A stretch of DNA of 64,000 bases from Hydrogenothermaceae bacterium (GTDB taxonomy: Bacteria; Aquificota; Aquificia; Aquificales; Hydrogenothermaceae). A program made the translations under genes and the position numbers. The stretch covers positions 248,001 through 312,000 of the forward strand of contig JAOABH010000004.1 in the NCBI GenBank assembly GCA_026418455.1, read 5' to 3'. The notes beneath the pieces are model-generated. The model worked only from the letters and a program-made list of their open reading frames with translations. It made no database searches and was not told where the DNA came from. Below are positions 29,875-38,100 of the stretch, in pieces; the first letter of the stretch is position 1; the number at the start of each line of letters is the position of its first letter.

Positions 29875-30222
29875 ATGGAAGCAAGAGAGTTAACTGAGAA
29901 GATAATTGGTAAAGCTACAGAAAAAAAAGCAGAAGATATTATAGCCCTTGAGATAGGTAAGATTTCACCTATAGCTGACTATATGATTATAATGTCCGGG
30001 ACTGTTCCAGTTCATACGAGAGCTATCTGTGATTTTATAATTGAAGAGTTAAAAAAAGAAGGTGTGATACCACAGCACCTGGAAGGTTATAATGAAGGAA
30101 GGTGGATAGCAATAGATTATGGTGATGTGATGGTAAATATATTCCTTCCGGAGATAAGAGATTACTACAAACTTGAATGGCTTTGGTCTGATGCACCAAG
30201 GTTAGAACTTCAAGGTGTGTAA
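29875..30222 (+). CDS. rsfS: ribosomal silencing factor RsfS
   Basis: About 115 residues of the Iojap family: KKAEDIIALEIGKISPIADYMIIMSG, then EGYNEGRWIAIDYGDVMVNIFLPEIRDYYKLE. Binds L14 of the 50S subunit and blocks subunit joining in starvation. The frame is open upstream, but the ATG at 29875 has AGAGGT at the right spacing. Its stop overlaps the murI start by one base. Confidence 0.93.
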   Translation: MEARELTEKIIGKATEKKAEDIIALEIGKISPIADYMIIMSGTVPVHTRAICDFIIEELKKEGVIPQHLEGYNEGRWIAIDYGDVMVNIFLPEIRDYYKLEWLWSDAPRLELQGV

Positions 30223-31004
30223 TGGCTATAGGTGTATTTGACTCCGGAATAGGAGGGCTAACAGTATTTAAATCCATAGCTGATAGTTTTCCGGAGGCTG
30301 ATATATACTATCTCGGAGATACTGCAAGGGTTCCTTACGGAAACAAATCAAAAGAGACTATAATAAGGTACTCTGTTGAATGTGGAAGTTATCTGTATCA
30401 TAACTATAACATAGATGCATTAGTTATTGCCTGTAATACTGCTTCTTCCTATGCTTACGATGTTTTAAAGAAAATTTTACCTATCCCCGTTGTAGGTGTA
30501 GTTTTACCGGGGTCATTATCTGCAGTTAAGACTACAAAGAACAACAAAATAGGTGTGATAGGAACAACGGCAACCGTAAAAAGTGGATCTTATGTAAATG
30601 CTATAAAAAATTTAAATCCTCAAGTGGAAGTATTCCAGAAAGCTTGTCCTCTCCTTGTCCCACTTGTAGAAGAAGGTTGGATAGAGGGAGAGATTACAGA
30701 AGCTATAGTTAAAAAATATCTTGATGATGTTGTTGATAAAAATATAGATACACTTATACTTGGTTGTACTCACTATCCTGTCTTGAAAGATGTGATAAAA
30801 AAGTTATACCCTGATATAAATGTAGTAGATTCTTCAGACGCAATTATTGATTTTATCAGGGAAACAGGTATAAATCTGAAAGAAAACAGTGTAAGACATA
30901 TATTCATAACAGATGAATCATCTTCATTTGAGACACTTAAAAATCTACTTGTGGGAGATGTTAAAACAGAGAAGATTGAGCTTTCAGATTTATGTAGCCT
31001 TTAG
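30222..31004 (+). CDS. murI: glutamate racemase
   Basis: 260 residues. IGVFDSGIGGLTV at the N-terminus, catalytic Cys in IACNTASSY (about residue 72) and second Cys in LGCTHYPVL (about 183). Supplies D-glutamate for peptidoglycan. Coupled to rsfS (TAATG). The 3' end overlaps the convergent Rossmann gene by 4 bp. Confidence 0.96.
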   Translation: MAIGVFDSGIGGLTVFKSIADSFPEADIYYLGDTARVPYGNKSKETIIRYSVECGSYLYHNYNIDALVIACNTASSYAYDVLKKILPIPVVGVVLPGSLSAVKTTKNNKIGVIGTTATVKSGSYVNAIKNLNPQVEVFQKACPLLVPLVEEGWIEGEITEAIVKKYLDDVVDKNIDTLILGCTHYPVLKDVIKKLYPDINVVDSSDAIIDFIRETGINLKENSVRHIFITDESSSFETLKNLLVGDVKTEKIELSDLCSL

Positions 31005-31864
31005 ATATTAAAAGCATCTCTAACCTTACCTAACAACTCTTTAACTCCTCTAAAATTTTTACTACACACATTATCTTTTTCAAGCATATAGTATTGGTCT
31101 AATGTCATTATAGGGTCAGGGAATAAACTAAAAATGGGAATTAAAGGTAAAAAGAACTTTTTAGGAACTCCTATAACAGGTCGAGTTGTATCTATATAAA
31201 GTAAAGCAAACTCAAAAAGCTCCTTAAAGGTGATTACTCTATTGCCACATAACTCAAAAATCTCGTTTCTTATATTTTCTAAAGAAACCTTTTTAAAACA
31301 TTCTGCAACATCAAGTACATGAACAGGCTGAACTTTTACATCTACAGGAGCAAGAAAAAATGGAGATAGCTTTGAATATTTTTTCAAATCTTGAAATAAT
31401 TTCTGCTCCTTTCCCATTATTATTGAAGGTCTAAAAATTATATAGTTTAAACCAGAGTTTATAAGATATTGCTCTGCCATTGCTTTTGTTTTGAGATATC
31501 TACTTTTTGAGTTTATATCGGCTCCTAAAGCTGACATCTGTATAAATTTCTTTACATTGGATTTTAAGGCAGAATTTATAAGCTCCTTTGAAAACTCAAA
31601 ATGAACTTTCTCAAAAGTTATATCCCTATCAGGGTCTTCTTTAAGAATTCCTATAAGATTTATAACAACATCCGGTTTCTCCATCTCTATGGATATTCCG
31701 GGTTTATACTGATCTAAATGTGTTATATAGATGTTTTCATAATCTTTAAAAAGATTTTCTGCTTTCTCTGTATTTCTAACTGGCAGAATAAGGGTGTTAT
31801 CTTTTAACACTTCAACCACATACCTACCTATAAATCCAGATGAACCATAAATTAAAATTTTCAT
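31001..31864 (-). CDS. NAD(P)-binding Rossmann protein, NDUFA9-like atypical SDR
   Basis: 287 residues. N-terminal dinucleotide-binding loop IYGSSGFIGRYV, VVINLIGIL, then SALGAD and YLKTKAMAE with a Y-x-x-x-K-like spacing, typical of atypical extended SDRs related to the complex I accessory subunit NDUFA9. Bacterial members have no settled substrate. It stands alone, divergent from gdhA. Confidence 0.75.
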   Translation of the reverse strand: MKILIYGSSGFIGRYVVEVLKDNTLILPVRNTEKAENLFKDYENIYITHLDQYKPGISIEMEKPDVVINLIGILKEDPDRDITFEKVHFEFSKELINSALKSNVKKFIQMSALGADINSKSRYLKTKAMAEQYLINSGLNYIIFRPSIIMGKEQKLFQDLKKYSKLSPFFLAPVDVKVQPVHVLDVAECFKKVSLENIRNEIFELCGNRVITFKELFEFALLYIDTTRPVIGVPKKFFLPLIPIFSLFPDPIMTLDQYYMLEKDNVCSKNFRGVKELLGKVRDAFNI

Positions 31865-31921
31865 AGTAGTAATAAAATTAGATTTTTGGTTTAATAATGC
31901 AATACTAAATTTTGAGGATTT

Positions 31922-33184
31922 ATGATGAAGGAAAGTATGTTGGAATCTGTTTTAGCATATATAGAAAAATCTATAAATTACCTTCCTATTGAAGATGTAG
32001 AAAAGGAGAATCTTTACCAGCTTTTAGCCGAGAGCGAATACTCAATAGATTTCAGTATAAAATTTAAGGCCAACAAAAAGCTGAAAGTTTTTAAAGCTTT
32101 TAGAGTGCTCCACAACTCCTTATTAGGACCGTATAAAGGAGGAATACGTGTTTACTGGGATGTAGATTTAGAGGAGATATCTGGTTTAGCAACCTTAATG
32201 ACTATTAAAAATGCTTTTTTGGGTATTCCTTTTGGAGGCTCAAAGGGAGGTATAAGGTTAGATGTGAAAGATTTAACAGAAGAAGAGAAAGAGTTTATCC
32301 TGAGAGAGTATATAAGAAAACTTTCAATTTTTATAGATGAAAAAACAGATATTCCTGCTCCAGATATTGGTACAACAGAAAAGGATATGGATATAATCTT
32401 TGACGAGTATGCAAGAATAAAAGGTAAGAATATCTATTCCATAGTTACCGGAAAATCAACTGAATTACTCGGTATAGAGTTCAGGAAGTTATCTACCGGA
32501 TATGGGATAGGGTATCTAACTGATAAAGTTATTCAAGATGTTTTTAAGAATAAAGAAGTTAGGATAGTTATACAGGGATTTGGAAATGTAGGTTCACATT
32601 TATTTAAAAAATTAGAGGATTTGGGATATAAAATTTATGGAGTTTCAGATTCTCACGGAGGTATATACTCTCCAGAAGGGTTAAAGTTTGAAGAAGTTCT
32701 TATAGCAAAAGATAAATATGGAACTGTGGTTGGACTTTCTAAGACAAAAGATTCAGTAAAAGTAGTAGACACAGAGAGATTTTTGGAACTTGAATGTGAC
32801 ATACTCATTCCTGCTGCAAAAGAGAATGTAATAAACTCAGATAATGTTAAAAATATAAAAACCAAAATTATAGTAGAAGGAGCAAACTCTCCAGTAACCG
32901 AAGAAGCTGAAAATATGTTAAATCAAATGGGTATATTGGTAATTCCGGATATTTTGGCAAATGGTGGAGGAGTCTATGTAAGTTATTATGAATGGCTTAA
33001 AGGAAATGGTATTCAGAATATAACTGATAGTTTTGTAGAAAACATCATGAAAGAAAAACTTATCTCAGCTTATAAAGAGATTGATATTATATCAAAAAAT
33101 TTAAATATTTCTTACAGAACTGCTTCATACATAAAAGCATTAGAGAAATTATATAAAGTAGCAAAATTAAGAGGTGTAATTTAA
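31922..33184 (+). CDS. gdhA: glutamate dehydrogenase (Glu/Leu/Phe/Val family)
   Basis: 420 residues. GPYKGGIRV with the substrate Lys, PFGGSKGGIR, PAPDIGTTEKDMDIIFDEY, and the coenzyme-binding GFGNVGSHL. The sequence best fits glutamate dehydrogenase, which would link 2-oxoglutarate from the reverse TCA cycle to nitrogen assimilation, but leucine or phenylalanine specificity cannot be excluded by eye. Two adjacent ATG codons (31922, 31925) are possible starts behind GAGG. Confidence 0.85.
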   Translation: MMKESMLESVLAYIEKSINYLPIEDVEKENLYQLLAESEYSIDFSIKFKANKKLKVFKAFRVLHNSLLGPYKGGIRVYWDVDLEEISGLATLMTIKNAFLGIPFGGSKGGIRLDVKDLTEEEKEFILREYIRKLSIFIDEKTDIPAPDIGTTEKDMDIIFDEYARIKGKNIYSIVTGKSTELLGIEFRKLSTGYGIGYLTDKVIQDVFKNKEVRIVIQGFGNVGSHLFKKLEDLGYKIYGVSDSHGGIYSPEGLKFEEVLIAKDKYGTVVGLSKTKDSVKVVDTERFLELECDILIPAAKENVINSDNVKNIKTKIIVEGANSPVTEEAENMLNQMGILVIPDILANGGGVYVSYYEWLKGNGIQNITDSFVENIMKEKLISAYKEIDIISKNLNISYRTASYIKALEKLYKVAKLRGVI

Positions 33185-34488
33185 AGTTCCTTTTCTTTCC
33201 ATCTACCTTTTTTAAATATAAAGTATAAAATCAAAGCTTTGGCATAAGTTTCCAAAAACATAGCGTAGTATACCCAGATTACATCCTTGAATATCTTTGA
33301 AAACAAGTAAGCCGGAATAATCCTAAAAAGCCAGAGAGATAAACTGTTGACTAACATCGTAATGTTTGTTGCACCTGCTCCTCTCAAACTACCACTTAAA
33401 ACAAAACCTATTGCAAGAGGTATCTGGGTTAACCCCACTATCCTGAGGTATGTTGAAGCTTCTTTTATAACTTCCTCATTATTTGTAAAAATCATCGCTA
33501 TATACTCAGGAATTGCCACCATAAATAATCCCATAATACCCATAAAAACAGATGCAACCTTTGCCGTTTCCAAAGCCAATTTTTCTGCCTTCTGTGGGTC
33601 TTTTGCACCAAGACTTTGACCTACTAATGTCATTGCAGCTATCGTAAAGCCAAATCCCGGCATAAAAGCAAGTCCCTCTATCCTAAGTCCAATCTGATAT
33701 CCTGCTAATGTATATGTTCCAAAATCTGCAATTATCTTAACAAATATTAAAAAGGAGAAATATGTGAATGTCCTTTCTATACCAGCAGGAATACTAACTT
33801 TAAGAACTCTCTTAATCTGGTGTATATCAAATTTAGGAATTACTCTAACTTTTTTGTTTATGGCATAGATGTATATAAAAAAACTTATAAAGTAACTTAA
33901 AGCTGTAGCTACTGCAGCACCTTTTATCCCAAGTTGTGGAAATCCAAATTTACCAAATATAAGAAGATAATCAAGGATAGTGTTAATAATGTTTGCTATA
34001 AGGACAATCTTTAAAGGTGTTTTTGTATCTCCGATTGCATTAAATGAGGTGTATATAACCATCTCTATAAAGACAACCGGAATAGTGAAAGATATTATAC
34101 TGTAATATATAACACCGTTTTGAATAACGGATTCAGAAGCTCCCATAAACTTAAAGAGATATTCCGGAGCAAGTACTCCTATTAATGTAAAAGGTATAGA
34201 CATAAAAAAAGCCAAAACAGCAGATGAAAAAATTACCTTAGAAACTTCCTCTATCTGTTTTGCACCAATAAGTCTTGATATAACTGCAGAAGTTCCGACA
34301 CTGAAAAAAGCCATAATAGCATATAAAAATCCCAGAAATTGCATAGATAATCCAGCAGCTGCAACAGCTTCAGCAGAAACTCTTCCAAGCATTATCATAT
34401 CAACAATAACCTGAATCATATCAAAAAAATTACTGATAGCTGCTGGAATTGATAAAGATAAGATTAACTTTATATCTTTACTTAACAT
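33181..34488 (-). CDS. MATE-family efflux transporter
   Basis: 435 residues with about twelve membrane helices and the MATE start pattern (LSIPAAISNFFDMIQVIVDMIMLGRVSAEAVAAAGL). A cation/drug antiporter or lipid-type flippase of the inner membrane; the substrate is unknown. It is the third gene of the kdsC operon: its start overlaps the methyltransferase stop by 7 bp. Confidence 0.87.
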   Translation of the reverse strand: MLSKDIKLILSLSIPAAISNFFDMIQVIVDMIMLGRVSAEAVAAAGLSMQFLGFLYAIMAFFSVGTSAVISRLIGAKQIEEVSKVIFSSAVLAFFMSIPFTLIGVLAPEYLFKFMGASESVIQNGVIYYSIISFTIPVVFIEMVIYTSFNAIGDTKTPLKIVLIANIINTILDYLLIFGKFGFPQLGIKGAAVATALSYFISFFIYIYAINKKVRVIPKFDIHQIKRVLKVSIPAGIERTFTYFSFLIFVKIIADFGTYTLAGYQIGLRIEGLAFMPGFGFTIAAMTLVGQSLGAKDPQKAEKLALETAKVASVFMGIMGLFMVAIPEYIAMIFTNNEEVIKEASTYLRIVGLTQIPLAIGFVLSGSLRGAGATNITMLVNSLSLWLFRIIPAYLFSKIFKDVIWVYYAMFLETYAKALILYFIFKKGRWKEKEL

Positions 34489-35033
34489 CTTTTTTGAGCT
34501 ACCAGATAAGCTTTTCTTGCTTGCTCACCTTTACAGGTATAAACATCTTTTTCTTCATAGTAGATGATATTAAGTTGTAAAAAAGCATATAAAAGCTCAT
34601 TCTGTCTTAAAAGAAAATCTCTACTACTTTTTGAAGGAGAACCCTCTAAAAATGTTTCAAATATTAACACTCCTTTCGGTTTTAAAGCTTCTATGATGTA
34701 TGGAAAAAGAGTTCTTTCCAAAAAGTTTATATTTATTATCAGTTCATATTTTTCTGCTTCAGGTCTGTAAGATTTTAAATCAGCATGAATTGGGTTTATA
34801 TTAGGATGAAGAGATTTTAACTTCTCTACTGCAAAATCTGACACATCTATAGCATCTACCTTAAAACCTCTTTCTGCTAAAAATAAACTGTTTCTTCCAA
34901 GCCCCGCTGCTATATCAAGAGCATTACCTATCTGTGAAAGATTGTAATATTTAACAACTATCTCTGACGGCTCTTTTTCCCCTATAAAACCTTCCGAATA
35001 TTTTTTATTCCAACGCTCTCTATCTATACTCAT
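34482..35033 (-). CDS. class I SAM-dependent methyltransferase
   Basis: 183 residues. SAM-binding motif I ALDIAAGLGRNSLFLAERG, motif II acidic residue in VDAIDVSD, and IHADLKSY. It resembles the TehB/thiol-methyltransferase-like group by size and start, but the substrate is unknown. It lies between kdsC (4-bp overlap) and the MATE gene (7-bp overlap), so all three are co-translated. Confidence 0.8.
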   Translation of the reverse strand: MSIDRERWNKKYSEGFIGEKEPSEIVVKYYNLSQIGNALDIAAGLGRNSLFLAERGFKVDAIDVSDFAVEKLKSLHPNINPIHADLKSYRPEAEKYELIININFLERTLFPYIIEALKPKGVLIFETFLEGSPSKSSRDFLLRQNELLYAFLQLNIIYYEEKDVYTCKGEQARKAYLVAQKRC

Positions 35034-35548
35034 CTTCTTAGATAACTCTCCAATATTTTGTTATATTTACCTTGAATTTTTAAGATAAGATCACACACTT
35101 CTCTAACAGCACCAAAACCACCTTTTGATGTTGTTATGTAATGACAGACTTCTTTAACTTCTTCCGGAGCATCTGGAACGCTAACAGCAAATCCAACTCT
35201 TATAAGTATCGGAAGGTCAACAATATCATCTCCAATAAACATAACTTCTTCATCACTAAAACCATATTCTTCTTTTAGTTTTTGATAATCTTTGAGTTTA
35301 TCAGAAGAGTTCTGTATAAGAATATCTATTTTCAGCTCTTTGGCTCTTTTCTCTACAGCTTTGGACTCTCTTCCAGTTATAATTCCTGTTTTTATACCTG
35401 CAGCTCTTAACATATATATACCTATACCATCTTTTACATTAAAGTTTTTTATCTCATTCCCATTACTATCAAGTATAATTTTTCCATCTGTCAACACACC
35501 ATCAACATCAAAAAAAGCCCATTTCACTTTCTTAACTCTATCTTCCAT
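35030..35548 (-). CDS. kdsC: 3-deoxy-D-manno-octulosonate 8-phosphate phosphatase
   Basis: 172 residues, HAD superfamily class C0 without cap: nucleophile motif FFDVDGVLTDG near residue 14, ITGRESKAVEKRAKEL, and GDDIVDLPIL. Removes phosphate from KDO-8-P in LPS core synthesis, implying a KDO-containing outer membrane. The ATG follows TTGGAG. Its 68-base leader carries two hairpins, the second with a T6 tail. Confidence 0.92.
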   Translation of the reverse strand: MEDRVKKVKWAFFDVDGVLTDGKIILDSNGNEIKNFNVKDGIGIYMLRAAGIKTGIITGRESKAVEKRAKELKIDILIQNSSDKLKDYQKLKEEYGFSDEEVMFIGDDIVDLPILIRVGFAVSVPDAPEEVKEVCHYITTSKGGFGAVREVCDLILKIQGKYNKILESYLRR

Positions 35549-35565
35549 CTTTCTCCAACAAAAAA

Positions 35566-35606
35566 GGCACCTCTTTGCGAGGTGCCAAAATTTTCTCCTT
35601 TTAGGA
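35566..35606 (-). terminator. two leader hairpins before kdsC; second is an intrinsic terminator
   Basis: On the minus strand, CTCCT-AAA-AGGAG (35606-35594) is followed by GGCACCTC-N5-GAGGTGCC (35586-35566) and then TTTTTT, 11 bases before GGAG of the kdsC ribosome binding site. It can terminate the CRISPR operon upstream, but because a promoter lies between that operon and the hairpins it could also attenuate kdsC. Confidence 0.75.
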
Positions 35607-35622
35607 GGGTAGCTTATAAAAA

Positions 35623-35651
35623 ATTATATGTAATTTATACTAAAAAAGCAA
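35623..35651 (-). promoter_or_regulatory. promoter of kdsC operon, upstream of the terminator
   Basis: The minus strand shows TTGCTT (35651-35646), 17-bp spacer, TATAAT (35628-35623). The predicted start near 35616 gives a leader that contains both hairpins. Confidence 0.6.
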
Positions 35652-35678
35652 TGAAAAGATTTATATATTTCTATGTAT

Positions 35679-36515
35679 TTATTCTTCTGAAAAGATTAGC
35701 TTACCTTTTTCTAATTTAACTGTGGTACTATTATCCATCTTTTTTATTTTACTACCTACGTTTATAAAAAATTTTGCATCTTTTACACTGGGAATGTTTT
35801 GTAAGTAGTTAAATTCGGCAAGTAAAATTTCCTCACCTTCAAACCCTAAACTATTATTGGAAATTTCAATAAAGTATGGTGAGTTTTCTCCGATTCTTAT
35901 TTCCATATTATCATTTTCTTTTATCCACCAAAAACATTTGTCTTGCAGATCAGTAATTTCTATTAATTCAAGCTCTCCATATCCATATCTTGTGTCAGCA
36001 CCAACATAAACTCTTAAACCTTCTTCTAAAAAATTATCTTTATTTGTATTTATAATACCTATCCAATAGATATTATCTTTAAATTCTTTAAATTCTTTTT
36101 TATTTTGAAATTCTTTTTTTGGCTTAGGTAAAATATAGTCTATTTCATGTAAGCTTTCATCTTTTGCTCTTCTACTTAAAGGTTCAACAGCAGTCTGAAT
36201 TAATGTATCCACAAAATAAGCTCTAAATTTACTCTCAGAAAAATCTCCTAAATAAAACTCTCCATTTTTATATTGAGGTTTTAGTATATTTTTACCATCA
36301 AAGCTTGGGAAAAAGTTTGAGATTGTCTTAAAATATCCTTTTATTTCTTCAATATTATTTGAATTCGCTTTGTTTTTCAGAATATATAAATTTGTCAAAG
36401 CTCCCCACATTGTTTGACCAGATATAAAAATCTCTGTTTCTTTGATTACCCCCCATTTTCCTGAGCCTATATGAATAGGTTGATTTTGCTTAAAAATCAA
36501 TTTCCTCCAACCCAT
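35679..36515 (-). CDS. type III CRISPR RAMP protein, Cas5 group (Cmr3/Csx10-like)
   Basis: 278 residues. The N-terminus has a RAMP-type ferredoxin strand followed by PIHIGSGKWGVIKETEIFISGQTMWGALTNLYI, and a glycine-rich loop GADTRYGYGELEL near residue 180. By size, position (last gene) and lack of a second RAMP domain, this is the Cas5-like subunit that caps the crRNA 5' handle. The subfamily is uncertain (Cmr3-like or Csx10-like). It starts one base after the small-subunit gene stop. Confidence 0.7.
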   Translation of the reverse strand: MGWRKLIFKQNQPIHIGSGKWGVIKETEIFISGQTMWGALTNLYILKNKANSNNIEEIKGYFKTISNFFPSFDGKNILKPQYKNGEFYLGDFSESKFRAYFVDTLIQTAVEPLSRRAKDESLHEIDYILPKPKKEFQNKKEFKEFKDNIYWIGIINTNKDNFLEEGLRVYVGADTRYGYGELELIEITDLQDKCFWWIKENDNMEIRIGENSPYFIEISNNSLGFEGEEILLAEFNYLQNIPSVKDAKFFINVGSKIKKMDNSTTVKLEKGKLIFSEE

Positions 36516-36516
36516 T

Positions 36517-36900
36517 TTATCCCTCTATTGCTCTTAAATGATATCTTGCATATATAAGTATTTTTTCTAATATTTGCTTAAAAAGTAAGAGCTTATGTAA
36601 ATCTTCTGATAGTTTTTGAAAATATAATTGTTTATCTTCTATATCTTCTTTTTTTGCTTTAATTCCAAGCAATTCGAATAGAACTTCCAACTTATCTAAA
36701 AATATTTCCTCTACTTCTTTCTTATTCTGAGATATTATATAAACATAATAAGCATATACTCCATCATTAGACAAAACACCTAAGGCTTTATCCACCAAAT
36801 TTTTTAACTTACTTTTATTGGAGGAATTATTTATTTCCTTCACTATATAATATGCAATTTTAATTGCTAAGGTTTCTAAATTTTTGCTATCAGTCGTCAT
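36517..36900 (-). CDS. type III effector small subunit (Cmr5/Csm2-like, Cas11)
   Basis: 127 residues, entirely alpha-helical in character (charged heptads, IAYYIVKEI, LFELLGIKAKKEDIEDKQ, ILIYARYHLRAIE). No diagnostic motif exists for this fast-evolving family; the call rests on size, helical nature and position between cmr4 and the Cas5-group gene. Cas11 subunits form the inner filament of type III complexes. Confidence 0.6.
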   Translation of the reverse strand: MTTDSKNLETLAIKIAYYIVKEINNSSNKSKLKNLVDKALGVLSNDGVYAYYVYIISQNKKEVEEIFLDKLEVLFELLGIKAKKEDIEDKQLYFQKLSEDLHKLLLFKQILEKILIYARYHLRAIEG

Positions 36901-36902
36901 AT

Positions 36903-38099
36903 TTAAGCTCCTCCTTTGCTAGATTCATCTTGACTATCTTGACTATCATTTTGTTTTTTACTTTTGTCTTCTTTGGTAGAGTCAGCTAAATTTATTTTTA
37001 ACCTGCCAAATCCTCTTGTTGTCATTCCGCCAATTCCAAGAGTTTCATAAAAATGTTTGCTACTACATAAAGCACATATTAGGTCGTCTATGGTAGGTAT
37101 AGGTTTTAATTTATCTTTATCATTCATATTTCCAAATAATGATTTATCAAATATCCTAATGTTTCCATAGAATATTGTTCCTCTCGGGATTGCCTCGCTT
37201 GTAAATAAAGCTCCTTCTTTTGCTGCTCCTGTGATAGGATCAATTGAAACTGATGTTCTAACTTCAAGATTTGAATTTACTATATGTGAAAACAAACTTT
37301 CTGGAACTATAACAATATCTTGTGGTTTTAATTCAAAGTCTTTAGTCTCTAATTTTTCTATAGTATGATCTCCTTCTTCTATTTCTAAATAGAGCCACCC
37401 TAAGTTTGAATACTTTTTATCTGAATTAGATTCTGATTGTTTAATTTTAATTTTATTATCTTTAGGCTCGCTTGTATCTATTCCAATTTCTTTAAGTTTT
37501 GAAGCTGTAGTAATCCATTTTGTTCCTTCCATAGTAAAAACTGGAAAGAATAAAATGTTTAAATCGCTAAAGTATATCTGTCCTTGCCAGCTTATATCTT
37601 TTTTAGAAAAACCAAATCCTTTGCATACTATACACTGTCCGCAGTGTCCTGTTTTATTATTGCTTAATTCTTGATTTAGTTCTTCATTGGGAACATCATC
37701 TTGTCCTGCACATTTTATCCCAGCAAATCTGTTTCCCTCAAAAAGAACCCATTTATAATTACTATTAAATATTTGTTGTAAAAATTCTTGCCTTTCATCT
37801 TCTGATAAATCTTTCCATTCATTTTTGTTTTTTTGTGAAAGAATTGTATCCAATTCTTTCTTTCTTTTATCTTTATCTATTCTAAATTCATCCTTGAAAT
37901 ATTTATGCAACTCCAAAGCTACATAATATCTCCATGTTCCTGCAAGACTGCTTCCAGGAATTTTTGGGACATTGGTTATTGGGTCTCTTACTATGGTATT
38001 ATCAACTCTTCCTATTGTATAGCCTCCTGTCCCTATATATATTGGATCTGTTGCAAGTGCAAATACTTTTAATTCTTTTACTATTTCTTGACTACTCAT
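36903..38099 (-). CDS. cmr4: Cmr4-like Cas7 backbone RAMP protein
   Basis: About 398 residues. The N-terminus PIYIGTGGYTIGRVD leads into RDPITNVPKIPGSSLAGTWRYY; D33 (in GRVD) lies where Cas7-type target-RNA cleavage aspartates occur, so slicing could be retained. A Cys-rich insert at about residue 160 (HCGQCIVCKGFG) resembles Csm3 CxxCxxFG sites. RTSVSIDPITGAAKEGALF matches Cmr4, and GGMTTRGFGRLKI is the RAMP glycine loop. The ATG at 38099 follows AGGAGGT and starts one base after the csx11 stop, so an upstream in-frame start is not used. Confidence 0.83.
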   Translation of the reverse strand: MSSQEIVKELKVFALATDPIYIGTGGYTIGRVDNTIVRDPITNVPKIPGSSLAGTWRYYVALELHKYFKDEFRIDKDKRKKELDTILSQKNKNEWKDLSEDERQEFLQQIFNSNYKWVLFEGNRFAGIKCAGQDDVPNEELNQELSNNKTGHCGQCIVCKGFGFSKKDISWQGQIYFSDLNILFFPVFTMEGTKWITTASKLKEIGIDTSEPKDNKIKIKQSESNSDKKYSNLGWLYLEIEEGDHTIEKLETKDFELKPQDIVIVPESLFSHIVNSNLEVRTSVSIDPITGAAKEGALFTSEAIPRGTIFYGNIRIFDKSLFGNMNDKDKLKPIPTIDDLICALCSSKHFYETLGIGGMTTRGFGRLKINLADSTKEDKSKKQNDSQDSQDESSKGGA

Positions 38100-38100
38100 C

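Noticed and set aside
35549-35620. T-box or mini-ykkC (guanidine) leader before kdsC
   Set aside because: No T-box sequence and no ACGR loops; only two plain hairpins are visible.
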